A stretch of 64,000 bases of DNA from Paenibacillus pabuli NBRC 13638. Its GTDB lineage: Bacteria > Bacillota > Bacilli > Paenibacillales > Paenibacillaceae. Where the stretch lies: positions 1-64,000 of the forward strand of contig NZ_BCNM01000006.1 of assembly GCF_001514495.1 (NCBI RefSeq), in the 5' to 3' direction. The position numbers were made by a program, and so were the translations under genes. The notes under the pieces were generated by a model. That model saw nothing but the letters and a program-made list of their open reading frames with translations. It was not told where the DNA came from and searched no databases. Shown one piece after another: positions 23,702-33,182 of this stretch (the stretch's first letter is position 1; every line of letters begins with the position of its first letter).

Positions 23702-25408
23702 ATGAGTGGGCCAAAGGAGATATACCCGTTGAAGCTGAAACAGATGACCCTGCGTGAAAAAATTGGACAAATGCTGCTTTGCGGCTTTCATGGCACCGAG
23801 GCTGCCGGTGATGTGGATGCTTTTCTGCGAAAGTATCCCATTGGCGGCGTAATCTATTTTGCGCGCAACATCGAGTCACCGGAGCAGGTAGAGCGGCTCT
23901 CGTCGGGACTGCAACGGATTGCTGTCGAGAGTGGTCATGTGCCGCTCTGGGTATCCATTGATCAGGAGGGCGGCATGGTAGCCCGGATTACCGAAGGGAT
24001 TGCCCTGATGCCGGGACAGATGGCGATTGCCGCAGCAGGTTCCATCGAGGATGCATACCAGGCAGCCTATATCAGTGGGGTGGAGCTGAGATCCATGGGC
24101 ATTAACATGAACTTTGCTCCGGTCCTGGATGTAAACAACAACGCCGCCAATCCGGTAATCGGGGTGCGTTCATTTGGGGAATCACCGCAGTCCGTGGCAG
24201 CATATGGGGCCAGGAGCATTGCAGGAGTACAAGATGCTGGCATGTCAGCGACAGCCAAACATTTCCCGGGACATGGGGATACGGACACCGATTCGCATCT
24301 GGATCTCCCGGTCATCACCCATGATCGGGAACGGGTAGAGCAGGTGGAATTGATTCCGTTCCGGGCTGCCATAGCGGCAGGTGTCGATGCGATAATGTCG
24401 GCACATATTTATTTTCCGGCTCTGGAACCGGAGCGTCTGCCTGTAACACTGTCGCAAGCCGTGTTAAGCGGATTGCTTCGTCAGGAACTGGGTTATGAAG
24501 GCATGATCGTGACAGATTGTATGGAGATGGACGCGATTGCTGTCAATTATGGCACTGTCGATGCAGCGGTAATGGCAGTAGAAGCCGGCGCAGATCTGGT
24601 GTTGATCAGCCATACAGCTCATCTTCAGGCAGGGGCCTATGAAGCGCTGCTGGCAGCCGTGCAGAGCGGACGAATCAGCGAGGCCCGCATTGATGAATCG
24701 GTAACTCGGCTGCTAAAGTACAAGGCCAAACGAGGCCTGCTGAGGCAAGAAATGAACGCAGGTGATCATGAAGTGCGTGGTGGGGTATCAACCCGACTTT
24801 CCTCTGAGGCGTCAACTGATCCAGCTCCATTCAAGCGTTCAGAGCGTAACCATCCGTTACACCAAGAGGTGGCTCGACGAATCAGTGAGAACAGCATCAC
24901 ATGGGTGCGGGATCAGCTGAATATGCTGCCTTTGAAACTGGAACGTACGCTGGTCATTACGGTTGCCACATCTGTGACGACGATCGCCGACGAACAGCTG
25001 ACTCAGGTGGTTACCCTGGGTTCGGCTTTGACACATTGCGGTCTGGATGTTGTGGATATAACGGTCACCCCAGAGGAAGTTGCCATACGTTCTGCCCGTC
25101 TGCTCCAGGCTGCGGAAGAGGATGACATTCGCCAGATTGTGGTGGGGACGTATAATGCAGGCAGTGCCTCCGGTGATCCGCAGTGCAGGTTGATCGGCTG
25201 GCTGCAGCAATTGGGCAAGCCTCTGGCTGTTGTCGCTTTGCGAAGTCCCTATGATCTGCTGGCAATCCCGGATGTGCAGGTCTATGTGGCTGCGTACGAG
25301 AGCAGACCGCTTGCCATGGAGAGCACCGCTCGGGCGCTGATGGGGCATATTCCTTTTGCCGGGAAGCTTCCTGTGTCCATTAAAAAAGCCAACCTGTATT
25401 CCGGTTGA
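23702..25408 (+). CDS. nagZ: Beta-N-acetylglucosaminidase NagZ (GH3)
   Basis: This glycosidase of about 568 residues cleaves GlcNAc from GlcNAc-MurNAc saccharides. The N-terminal GH3 barrel shows IDQEGGMVARI, the catalytic His loop KHFPGHGDTDTDSHLDLP and the nucleophile region MIVTDCMEMDAI. A C-terminal domain of about 200 residues follows, as in Bacillus NagZ and unlike the 340-residue enzymes of Gram-negatives. The start is the ATG at 23702 behind GGGGAGGAGG at 23687-23695. No signal peptide is visible, so it should act in the cytosol together with NamZ. It is the last gene of the operon and is followed by a strong terminator. Confidence 0.94.
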   Translation: MSGPKEIYPLKLKQMTLREKIGQMLLCGFHGTEAAGDVDAFLRKYPIGGVIYFARNIESPEQVERLSSGLQRIAVESGHVPLWVSIDQEGGMVARITEGIALMPGQMAIAAAGSIEDAYQAAYISGVELRSMGINMNFAPVLDVNNNAANPVIGVRSFGESPQSVAAYGARSIAGVQDAGMSATAKHFPGHGDTDTDSHLDLPVITHDRERVEQVELIPFRAAIAAGVDAIMSAHIYFPALEPERLPVTLSQAVLSGLLRQELGYEGMIVTDCMEMDAIAVNYGTVDAAVMAVEAGADLVLISHTAHLQAGAYEALLAAVQSGRISEARIDESVTRLLKYKAKRGLLRQEMNAGDHEVRGGVSTRLSSEASTDPAPFKRSERNHPLHQEVARRISENSITWVRDQLNMLPLKLERTLVITVATSVTTIADEQLTQVVTLGSALTHCGLDVVDITVTPEEVAIRSARLLQAAEEDDIRQIVVGTYNAGSASGDPQCRLIGWLQQLGKPLAVVALRSPYDLLAIPDVQVYVAAYESRPLAMESTARALMGHIPFAGKLPVSIKKANLYSG

Positions 25409-25421
25409 CCTAATCATACAT

Positions 25422-25468
25422 AAAGGCTGTTCCATAAGTCATGAGCATGACTTATGGAACAGCCTTTT
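25422..25468. terminator. Bidirectional terminator between nagZ and the serine hydrolase gene
   Basis: AAAGGCTGTTCCATAAGTCATG and its complement form a 22-bp stem with a very short loop, flanked by A and T runs. It is related in sequence to the terminator at 29264-29306. Confidence 0.88.
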
Positions 25469-25490
25469 CGCTGTATAGCGAATCAGGTGG

Positions 25491-26946
25491 TTAGTGCAGA
25501 TTCAGAGCCTTAGCTGTCTTTTCTTCGACCTCATCCATAAGTGAAGTCATGTCCATACCTGCATGGTTACCGAGCAATATAATTGTAATATCGTCGGATA
25601 GATTGCGTGAAAAGGCTGTAGCAAAACCGCCGCCGCTTCCATTATGGAAGACGGTGCGATTTTCATTTTTTTCCTTGAGAATCCATGCATAGCCATAGTT
25701 TTTATCCGAATATGGCTTGTACATCTGTTCAATCGTATCCTGACTCAGAATCTGATCGCCGTACAGTGCACGATCCCATTTCAGCATATCGTCCACGGTA
25801 GAGTAGATCGTTCCTGAACCCGATTGTGAAACATAATAAGGGGCAGTTACCCACCTGTTATCGTTTGCAACGAATCCGCTAATCGTATGGACCTTGCGGG
25901 AGGCTTCACCGGAATTGTTCATGCCCAGTGGCTCCAAAATAGTCTGCTGTACATAATCTGCATAACTCATGCCGGATACTTGTTCAATGACATAAGCGAG
26001 CAGGACATAACCGCTGTTGCTGTAAAGATAGGCACTGCCGGGTTCAAATTTTAATGTTTTGTGCCGGATCTCCTCCACGGTTTCTTCCAATGGAGTCCCT
26101 TCACCCCGTCCAAATGCAGAGGGGAGACCTGAAGTTTGGGATAACAGCATATGCAGGGTAATCTTGTCACCCTTCGGTATACCGGAAATGTAGTTGGAGA
26201 TAGGGTCATGGACATCCAGCTTTCCTTTTTCCGCCAAACTAAGAATAGAGGCTGCAGTAAAGGATTTGCTTAGTGAAGCAATCCTGGTCTTCTGATCCGG
26301 ACGATTCAGCGTCTGTTCATCTGCAAGTCCATAGCCTTGGCGAAGAAGGACTTCACCTTTGCGAGCGATCAGTGCCATACCTGGATAATGTATTTCACGC
26401 AAGTAGCCATCTACACTGGCGACTTCATTGTTGAGGAGGCTTACTTTATCCGTTTCAATATCAACGCTCATCTGTCCTGAAGCCATACGTTGCACCTTGA
26501 TGTCGGCCTTCAGTGCGTTCGCTACGAGTCTTACCGGTACCATCAACGTACCATTCACCGTTCTGGAACTCACACCGGAGTTCAGGCGGACATGGTTGAC
26601 CTTAATGGATTCGCTGCCAGCCTGATGAACAAGCTTGTCCCGTCCATAGGTGATGGTTGCCGTTTTGGTAGGGGCATTCCACTTCAGAGTACCCTTAACG
26701 GAATCAACAACATCTCGAAGCGGTACAAACGTAGTTCCTTTGATGACCAACGGTTGGTTCTTCCATGATTGTTGTTTACCATCAACTTTAACATGAACGG
26801 TCTGTTCCAGCGTTGCAGCGGATGCTGCCGCACCAAATTGGCCCAGAACGGGACCAGCAACCAGAATGAGTGCAAATAAAATACGGAAAATGGATGAATA
26901 GATAGAGATAACAGGTTGTTTCAGATGGGAATTGCGTAAGATTCAA
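25491..26946 (-). CDS. Exported serine hydrolase (class C beta-lactamase fold) with apparent 5' frameshift
   Basis: The body encodes a Cu-amine-oxidase-type N domain (KGTTFVPLRDVVDSVKGTLKW, then TLMVPVRLVANALKADIKV) and a beta-lactamase/PBP4*-type domain with SxxK (SLSK), the tyrosine motif YSNSG and HNGSGGG. The frame continues upstream of 26750 through a signal peptide (FRILFALILVAGPVLG, then AAASAA) but contains no ATG, GTG or TTG before an in-frame stop at 26945. An ideally placed TTG at 26946 behind GGAAGGAG is one base out of frame. Removing one C from the CCC run (GGG at 26927-26929 forward) joins them as MNLTQFHLKQPV. This is either a sequencing error, a recent frameshift or an unusual start. 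Confidence 0.75.
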
Positions 26947-27092
26947 ATCCTCTCCTTCCAATCGTTTCATGGATAACCAGCTTATGAGCATTGTAAACGA
27001 TCTCGCAGAGAGGGTCAAAACGGGGAAAGAGCCTCATTTTTTATTATCCTAACAGAAATAATAAAATTTCGAATGAATTTAGTATCCATACA

Positions 27093-27120
27093 TAATATTT
27101 TCACCGGGTCTGTCCGATAA
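27093..27120 (+). promoter_or_regulatory. Sigma-D-like (motility) promoter of the first chemoreceptor gene
   Basis: TAAT and TCCGATAA are 16 bases apart, close to the TAAA-N14-16-GCCGATAT pattern of the flagellar sigma factor. It lies 37 bases ahead of the chemoreceptor start. Confidence 0.45.
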
Positions 27121-27156
27121 AAAGATGGGTGAAGATGATGATGGGGGATAGTTATA

Positions 27157-29130
27157 ATGAAGAAAAGGATTCGTAATTGGTTTACATTAACTGTAAAAAA
27201 ACGCCTGATCGCTGTGTTGCTCCTGTTCCTGATTGTACCGAGCATTAGTGTGGGGTGGTTATCTTATCAAAAAGCAGCAGATCAGGTCAGGGAAGAAATC
27301 ATTCGTTCTGCCCAGGCGAAAACGGAAATGCTAAGTCTGCAAATTACTCAAATGCTGGATATGGAGAAGGATAACGCAGCGCAGTTTGCCGCGGGTATTA
27401 CTTCAGCAGATATTATCAATAAATCACCAGCGGTTCAAAGACAGATGGATCGTATGTCCAAGGCACACCAAGAATTAGGTGTATTAACCGCGGGTGCTGA
27501 AGATGGCAGCTGGATGAAGTCACCTGATCCCGGACAGCAGATCTATGATCCGCGGGAACGCAGCTGGTATACCATGGGCATGTCAGAAGATGAACCGACT
27601 ATCTCGGACACGTTCCAATCGGTAACTACGGGGGAATGGGTTGTGACTGCGGCCGCCAAACTGTCCGATGGCAAAGGGGTGTTTGGTGCCAATGTCAGTC
27701 TCAACCATTTGAAGGAATCCGTTGATAAGATACATATTGGTGAAAAGGGAAAAATGTATATGCTGGATAATGGCGGGAAGTTCCTGTTCCATTACAAGAT
27801 CGAATCGGGTGTACAGTCCGATGAAAGCTATATTAATGAGATGTACACAAAAGACACAGGAACCGTAAAGTACACCTATGATGGACAGGAATTAGAAGCT
27901 GTATATTATACAAATCCTGCGACTGGTTGGAAAATTGTTGGTGAGATGGTTCCTTCCGAGGCAGCTGATGCGGTCAGACCGATCATGATACGAGCCTTCA
28001 CTTTGGTAGGGACTTCACTGATCGTTGGTATTGTTCTGCTCATATTCATTATTCGCAGCATCCACCGTCCGTTGTTGCAGTTAACGCAGGCAGCATCCAA
28101 AGTAAGTGCTGGGGATCTGACTGTACGGGTGGGACTACAGCGTCGGGACGAGTTCGGGCAACTCGGAGAAAGCTTTGATACCATGACTTCCTCGCTCCGT
28201 AACGTTCTTGGAGAAGTGCATGATACGTCGAGCCAATTGGCTGCATCCTCTGAGGAACTGATGGCAAGTTCGGAACAGACATCCAAGGCGACCGAGCAGG
28301 TGGCTGAACTGATGCAGGATGCAGCGGCAGGGACGACTAAACAAAACGATAGCCTTGCTGCAACTGGCCAACTTGTAGGTGAGATGTCGATCGGAATCAA
28401 GGAAATCTCATCAAGTGCCGAAGACACGGCTCGTATCGCTGTTGAAGCCTCTACCAAGTCTGAAGCGGGCATGGTTACGGTGGAAGAGGCAGTGACTCAT
28501 ATTCAGCAGGTGAATGATGATAGTGAGGCGATGGTTGCGGTCATTCAGGATCTTCGAGCCAAAAATGAAGAGATTCTAGACATCGTGGCCGAGATTACGG
28601 CTATTGCCAAACAGACCAATATCCTTGCCTTGAATGCTTCCATTGAAGCATCAAGAGCGGGTGAACAGGGTCGTGGGTTTGCCGTCGTTGCCAATGAAGT
28701 GAAGTCGCTGGCTAACAATTCGGGCAGCGCCGCTGAACGAATTAATGAACTGATGCGCGAAATGCAAGAGAAAACAAATGCAGTGCAGTCTACCTTTGCC
28801 CGTACAGGGGAGGGAATGATCAAGGGCTCGCAAATGATTACGGAAGCTGGCGAGGCATTCAGAGATATTCGCAACGCTGTACAGTTGGTTGCAGCACAGG
28901 CAGGCGAAGTGTCGGCCGCATCCCGTCAGATTGATGGGGGCATGGGTCATGTAACCAAAGCGGTCAATGACACGATTGTTCTATCGGATCAGATTGCCTC
29001 AGGAACCGAAGATGGTTCAGCCGCTGCACAGGAGCAGCTCGCTACGATGGAAGAGGTTGCAGCTTCTTCGGCGGCATTGTCCCGTATGGCTGAAGATCTG
29101 CAAAACATGATTGAGCGATTCAAGTTATAA
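27157..29130 (+). CDS. Methyl-accepting chemotaxis protein (dCache type)
   Basis: This 657-residue chemoreceptor has an N-terminal membrane segment (residues about 15-37), a large extracellular double-Cache sensor (about 40-275, with the typical DPRERSWY ligand-site motif), a second membrane segment (about 280-300), a HAMP domain and a long coiled-coil signalling domain. The conserved tip [34 protein letters not shown] interacts with CheA and CheW. It would sense small molecules outside the cell. Its promoter looks flagellar. A second receptor of the same class lies 1.7 kb downstream on the opposite strand. Confidence 0.95.
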   Translation: MKKRIRNWFTLTVKKRLIAVLLLFLIVPSISVGWLSYQKAADQVREEIIRSAQAKTEMLSLQITQMLDMEKDNAAQFAAGITSADIINKSPAVQRQMDRMSKAHQELGVLTAGAEDGSWMKSPDPGQQIYDPRERSWYTMGMSEDEPTISDTFQSVTTGEWVVTAAAKLSDGKGVFGANVSLNHLKESVDKIHIGEKGKMYMLDNGGKFLFHYKIESGVQSDESYINEMYTKDTGTVKYTYDGQELEAVYYTNPATGWKIVGEMVPSEAADAVRPIMIRAFTLVGTSLIVGIVLLIFIIRSIHRPLLQLTQAASKVSAGDLTVRVGLQRRDEFGQLGESFDTMTSSLRNVLGEVHDTSSQLAASSEELMASSEQTSKATEQVAELMQDAAAGTTKQNDSLAATGQLVGEMSIGIKEISSSAEDTARIAVEASTKSEAGMVTVEEAVTHIQQVNDDSEAMVAVIQDLRAKNEEILDIVAEITAIAKQTNILALNASIEASRAGEQGRGFAVVANEVKSLANNSGSAAERINELMREMQEKTNAVQSTFARTGEGMIKGSQMITEAGEAFRDIRNAVQLVAAQAGEVSAASRQIDGGMGHVTKAVNDTIVLSDQIASGTEDGSAAAQEQLATMEEVAASSAALSRMAEDLQNMIERFKL

Positions 29131-29137
29131 CCGATGT

Positions 29138-29244
29138 GCTAACGAACCTGCTGCGCCTTAATCGACGAAATAACGTCTCTGGGATTCGCTAAGATCTCAG
29201 TCCTGGGTAAATCGGAGCGAGCAACGTGTGCCGGGTTCATTAGC
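29138..29244. repeat. Intergenic element with imperfect inverted ends, copy A
   Basis: It begins GCTAACGAACC and ends GGTTCATTAGC, which are inverted copies with one mismatch. The left end (GCTAACGAACCTGCTGCGCC) resembles the right end of the element at 57344-57484 read in reverse. Confidence 0.5.
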
Positions 29245-29263
29245 GTAAAAATAATACTAAAAC

Positions 29264-29306
29264 AAGGGTTGTCCTACGTCATGCTCATGACTTCGGGACA
29301 ACCCTT
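29264..29306. terminator. Rho-independent terminator of the first chemoreceptor gene
   Basis: AAGGGTTGTCC and GGGACAACCCTT pair, with an inner CGTCATG/CATGAC stem, followed by TTTT. It shares its design with the terminator at 25422-25468. Confidence 0.82.
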
Positions 29307-29364
29307 TTGGTATTGGAGCGCTCTCGATTCATTTTTATCGATAACATATATAGTCTACTTCAAC

Positions 29365-29393
29365 TTGACAAAAAACAAACAAAACAATATTAT
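29365..29393 (+). promoter_or_regulatory. Sigma-A promoter of the DUF2087/GIY-YIG gene
   Basis: A consensus TTGACA and TATTAT are separated by 17 A-rich bases. The resulting leader is about 150 bases and includes the 9-bp repeats. Confidence 0.75.
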
Positions 29394-29475
29394 ATCTATA
29401 AATATACAAACAAAAAAACAAATGATTAACGAATAATATATAAAGGGATCATGAATTGTTATCAATGTAAACATC

Positions 29476-29528
29476 TTTAAATCCTATAAATCCTTTAAAA
29501 CCATAAAAACCATTAAACCTATTAAATC
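29476..29528 (+). repeat. Tandem 9-bp repeats in the leader of the DUF2087 gene
   Basis: The units TTTAAATCC, TATAAATCC, TTTAAAACC, ATAAAAACC, then ATTAAACC (one base short) and TATTAAATC follow each other without gaps. They end 20 bases before the start codon and just ahead of the ribosome site. Confidence 0.8.
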
Positions 29529-29548
29529 GAATCCAAGGAGCCAATTCA

Positions 29549-30766
29549 ATGAAATCATCGGAATCGTTGTTGCAAACCGCCTCACTTGAAGAGATCAAGT
29601 GCGGATATGTGAAGGAAGAACCTGCATTCATATGTGTCTGCTGTGGCTATAGAACCGAAGCGGGCATTATATACCCGGAAGAAGGCGTACTTTACGAAGC
29701 AGAACGTTATATGCGTGTTCATATCGAGAAGACTCACGGATCAGTGTTCGAATATTTGCTGGAGCTGGAGAAAAGTATTACCGGATTGTCCGATGTTCAG
29801 CGGGGCATGCTGGGTCAATTTTACGAAGGGAAGAAGGACACCGAGGTGCAGAAGGCGCTCGGAATCGGGAGTGCTTCCACCATCCGCAATCATCGCTTTG
29901 TGCTGAAGGAGAAAGAGCGGCAGGCCAAAATTTTTCTGGCACTGATGGAACTGCTCAAGAGCAAGGATACTCATGCGCCTGCAGAGCTGGTGCTGCCTGT
30001 GACAAGACATGTGCAGACCATCAACCGGGATCAATTCGAAATAACGGAACAGGATCGGGAGAAGGTGCTGCGCAAATATTTCCCCGAGGGTACAGAGGGA
30101 CCGTTGACGACTTTTCATATACAGCAAAAACATAAATGGATCGTGCTGACCGAGATAGCCAAACGATTTGAACCCGGACAACAATATACCGAGAAACAGG
30201 TCAATGAGCTGTTGAAACAGGTTTATGGCGATTATGTGGAGCTTCGCAGGTATATGATCGACTTTGGCTTGATGAGGCGCGAGGAAGATGGGAGCCAATA
30301 TTGGCTGGAAAACGCTGGTGATCAGGATGATAAAGGAAAGAAGCAAAGACGTAAAGGAACAGGTTCAGAGTCAGGAGCAGAGAAAGGGGAGCATGAAAAA
30401 ATGAATCGTCGCAAAGAATTGCAGGAGCAGGCCAAGGAGATCAAAACGGAGGCGGGAGTCTATCAGATCCGCAATGAACGCAACGGGAAAGTGTTTCTTG
30501 ATAGCACACTGAATCTGAAAACCCTTAATGGTCAGAAGTTTATGCTGCAAATGGGCAGCCACCTCAATCGTCAATTGCAAGCGGAATGGAATGAATATGG
30601 GGAAGATGCCTTTGTCATCGAAGTGCTGGAGAAGCTGAAAAAAGAAGACAGCCCGTACTTCGATTCCAAGGACGCATTAGCCAAATTGGTAGACCGCTGG
30701 TTCGATCAGCTGGAGCCGTATGGCGACCAAGGCTACCATGGAGATAAAAATGAATCGGATCAATAA
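29549..30766 (+). CDS. DUF2087 regulator fused to a GIY-YIG-like domain
   Basis: The product is 405 residues. An N-terminal zinc-ribbon-like ICVCCGYRTE is followed by a LuxR-like helix-turn-helix (about 75-130, LSDVQRGMLGQFYEGKKDTE), a DUF2087 domain (about 170-255, with LLKQVYGDYVELRRYMIDFGLMRRE), a charged linker, and a C-terminal GIY-YIG-like domain (about 305-375, GVYQIRNERNGKVFLDST). The catalytic arginine expected after the YIG part is not evident (NLKTLNGQKF), so nuclease activity is doubtful, although a glutamate (IEVLE) is present. The ATG has AAGGAG upstream. I infer a transcriptional regulator with a sensing or nucleic-acid-binding tail; it stands alone. Confidence 0.82.
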   Translation: MKSSESLLQTASLEEIKCGYVKEEPAFICVCCGYRTEAGIIYPEEGVLYEAERYMRVHIEKTHGSVFEYLLELEKSITGLSDVQRGMLGQFYEGKKDTEVQKALGIGSASTIRNHRFVLKEKERQAKIFLALMELLKSKDTHAPAELVLPVTRHVQTINRDQFEITEQDREKVLRKYFPEGTEGPLTTFHIQQKHKWIVLTEIAKRFEPGQQYTEKQVNELLKQVYGDYVELRRYMIDFGLMRREEDGSQYWLENAGDQDDKGKKQRRKGTGSESGAEKGEHEKMNRRKELQEQAKEIKTEAGVYQIRNERNGKVFLDSTLNLKTLNGQKFMLQMGSHLNRQLQAEWNEYGEDAFVIEVLEKLKKEDSPYFDSKDALAKLVDRWFDQLEPYGDQGYHGDKNESDQ

Positions 30767-30782
30767 GCGTAACTTTATACTG

Positions 30783-30822
30783 AAAAAACTCCCTTTGCCC
30801 TGGTCGGGCAAAGGGAGTTTTG
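30783..30822. terminator. Bidirectional terminator between the DUF2087 gene and second chemoreceptor
   Basis: AAAACTCCCTTTGCCC and GGGCAAAGGGAGTTTT form a perfect 16-bp stem with a five-base loop, flanked by A and T runs. The two genes converge on it. Confidence 0.92.
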
Positions 30823-30834
30823 CTTGGGTCCTGT

Positions 30835-32835
30835 TTATAGCTTGAACTGCTCCACCAGTTTCTGCAGCTTATGGGCCAGATGGGCGAGTGAATCGGCAGA
30901 TGATGAAATCTCCTGCATGGAAGCAACCTGTTCCTCGGTGACAGCAGAGATATTCTCCGTCCCATCGGCATTGGTTTCCGAGATGATATGAATCTGCTCA
31001 ATCGATTGAACCACTTCTGCCGTGCTGGCAGACATTTGCTGTGAAGCGGCTGCGATGTTCTCAAGCTGAGAGTTAACGACTCCGACGGCCTGACTAATCT
31101 GGGTAAAAGCTTCATCTGCAAACTGAACGGCACGAATGCCGTTGCTTACATCCCTTTTTCCAGCCTGTGCATCTTGATTTGCCCGTAATATCTCCTGTTG
31201 AATCGCTCCAACCATCTCCACAATTTTCTGTCCGGATAAACTGGATTGTTCTGCAAGCTTACGAACTTCACTGGCCACCACGGAAAATCCGCGTCCGTGC
31301 TCACCCGCTCGTGCCGCTTCAATGGATGCGTTGAGAGCAAGCAGATTCGTTTGGGCGGCGATATCTGTAATGACAGATACCATCTCTCCAATGGATGCAG
31401 AGTGTTGCCCGAGTCGCTCAGCGGTCTCTACGGTACGTTGTACAAATTGACTCACGGAGTCCATCTCGGATACGGCTGTCTGCATGGTGTGAGTCCCTTG
31501 GTCCGCCAACTCGCTTGCTTGCATGGCCGCTTCGGATACTTGCTGTGTGCTGTTCGTTACCTGTCCAACACCTCCAGCCAATTCGTTCATCTGCTGCGAC
31601 GTGTACTTCAGACTTGTAGCTTGTTTCTCAATACCTGCTGCCGATTCTTCTGTGATCAAGGCAACCTGTTCTGTTGCTTTTGTCGTCTCGGACGAGTTGA
31701 TAGCCAGTTGTGCGGAAGATGCGGTTAACTCGTCTGCTGTATGACGCACGTCTTGGATGACGCTGCGCAAGGATTGGCTCATTTTATTAAAGCTGGTACT
31801 GAGTTTTCCGAATTCGTCCTGTCCGGTCACCGTAACTTCAATGGCGAGATTACCATCGCTTATTTCATTCGATGCAGTCACCAGACGATTCAGTGGTCGG
31901 GTAATGGACTGCACAATCCAGAAAATAATGATGGAGCTTACGACAATAGCAATAGCTATAACGATAAGAGTGGTATACAGAATAGGACGGACGGATTCGG
32001 TCACTTCATTGTTATCAATGACACCTACCACGGTCCAGCCCGTTGTTTCATTTGTTGCAAAGAAGGCATGTTCCTGGGTGCCATGTAGCGAATAATCTAA
32101 ACTTCCATTTTTCTGTTCAAAAATGGTTTTATAGGGTTCCATCGTCCCTTCAGTTCCCGGTTTTTCGGTAGGGTGCACGATGATTTTATTGGCGTTATCG
32201 ATGATATAGATATAGCCTTTTTTTCCGATTTTGGTTGTATTAACCGTCTGGGACAGGCTTTCAAGCGACAGGCTCACAGAGACAACGCCATGACCATCGG
32301 CTGAAGTCTGGGCTACCGAAGCAACAACTTTGCCGGTATTGCTTGATATGTAAGGCGTGATTACAGTGGGGGTGTTTTTGTTCTGAGTGGCAGCCTGATA
32401 CCAAGGGCGCTCGCGTGGGTCATATCCAGCCTTGTTCACCGCGGTTACAGGGGAATTGATATAGACGCCTTGGTCGGTACCGATGGAGGCCAGTTCGACG
32501 TCAGTATGTGTTTCCTTGTAGGCATCAAGCAGGGTACGAATCGTCTCTGTTTCATCCCCCTGTTTCGGTCCGACGTTGCCAGCATCCAGCTGACTCGCCA
32601 GAAAATCAACATTTTTACGCGTGGCTCCAATGATCTGATCAATGGTTTGATTCAATACATTTACACTGCTGCTCGCATTTTCGTACATTTTGTCCTCGAC
32701 CTTGCCCTCAGCTGTTTTGAACGAGATTATTCCCAGACTGATTGTCGGAATGAGCAATACAATGGCAAAGGACAAAATCAGTTTTTCTCTCATCTGTAAT
32801 GTTCTTGCAGTCACGCGGTTACGCATCTTCTTCAT
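30835..32835 (-). CDS. Methyl-accepting chemotaxis protein (dCache type)
   Basis: This chemoreceptor of about 666 residues has the same order as the forward one: membrane segment, double-Cache sensor with [11 protein letters not shown], second membrane segment, HAMP domain (about 310-365), and signalling domain with [30 protein letters not shown] at the tip. The ATG at 32835 is preferred to 32841 because GAGGGGG then has proper spacing. The sensor differs enough from the first receptor to suggest a different ligand. A flagellar-type promoter lies about 100 bases upstream. Confidence 0.95.
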   Translation of the reverse strand: MKKMRNRVTARTLQMREKLILSFAIVLLIPTISLGIISFKTAEGKVEDKMYENASSSVNVLNQTIDQIIGATRKNVDFLASQLDAGNVGPKQGDETETIRTLLDAYKETHTDVELASIGTDQGVYINSPVTAVNKAGYDPRERPWYQAATQNKNTPTVITPYISSNTGKVVASVAQTSADGHGVVSVSLSLESLSQTVNTTKIGKKGYIYIIDNANKIIVHPTEKPGTEGTMEPYKTIFEQKNGSLDYSLHGTQEHAFFATNETTGWTVVGVIDNNEVTESVRPILYTTLIVIAIAIVVSSIIIFWIVQSITRPLNRLVTASNEISDGNLAIEVTVTGQDEFGKLSTSFNKMSQSLRSVIQDVRHTADELTASSAQLAINSSETTKATEQVALITEESAAGIEKQATSLKYTSQQMNELAGGVGQVTNSTQQVSEAAMQASELADQGTHTMQTAVSEMDSVSQFVQRTVETAERLGQHSASIGEMVSVITDIAAQTNLLALNASIEAARAGEHGRGFSVVASEVRKLAEQSSLSGQKIVEMVGAIQQEILRANQDAQAGKRDVSNGIRAVQFADEAFTQISQAVGVVNSQLENIAAASQQMSASTAEVVQSIEQIHIISETNADGTENISAVTEEQVASMQEISSSADSLAHLAHKLQKLVEQFKL

Positions 32836-33182
32836 ACACATTCCCCCTCGATAGATCCCATCCCTCGTCTGATGGACAAGTCATTCTGGAAACAGATAGT
32901 TCATTCCATCCTTTCCAGATGTTTCTGGTGCTATCGTATGACAAAATTCGAGTTTATTCAACATGAATTATGGGTTTTATGAAAATATTTTTGGAGATAC
33001 ATAGGTATTTTGGATTATATCTGTTCTGTGAAAGGAAATCTGTCTCTCCACGGATATCTCATCTTGTGGTATATTTCTGAATTAATGTAACGATCACGTA
33101 TGTTCATGGGCAAGTTGTATTCATACGAGAATGAATTTGGTTCCGCCACAAGCGGAGTGTACTGGAGAGGGGATGCACCGAA
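32836..33182. other. 347-base gap between the second chemoreceptor and azlC
   Basis: The chemoreceptor side holds a sigma-D-like promoter at 32931-32956. The azlC side is AT-rich, and I see no clear operator, riboswitch or small gene there. Confidence 0.55.
32931..32956 (-). promoter_or_regulatory. Sigma-D-like promoter of the second chemoreceptor gene
   Basis: On the reverse strand TAAA and TACGATAG are separated by 14 bases, matching the flagellar sigma pattern in its conserved CGATA core. Confidence 0.45.

Larger units (their letters stand above)
29131..29548. other. 418-base gap between chemoreceptor and DUF2087 gene
   Basis: The gap contains a repeat element with inverted ends (29138-29244), a terminator (29264-29306), a consensus promoter (29365-29393) and an AT-rich leader ending in five to six 9-bp tandem repeats (29476-29528). 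Confidence 0.75.

Noticed and set aside
29449..29631. Reverse frame with Gly-Phe repeats upstream of the DUF2087 gene
   Set aside because: The repeated peptide is only the reverse reading of the 9-bp AT-rich repeats; no ribosome site or homology.
33000..33182. T-box or amino-acid leader ahead of azlC
   Set aside because: No T-box sequence, terminator hairpin or leader peptide with branched-chain codons is visible.
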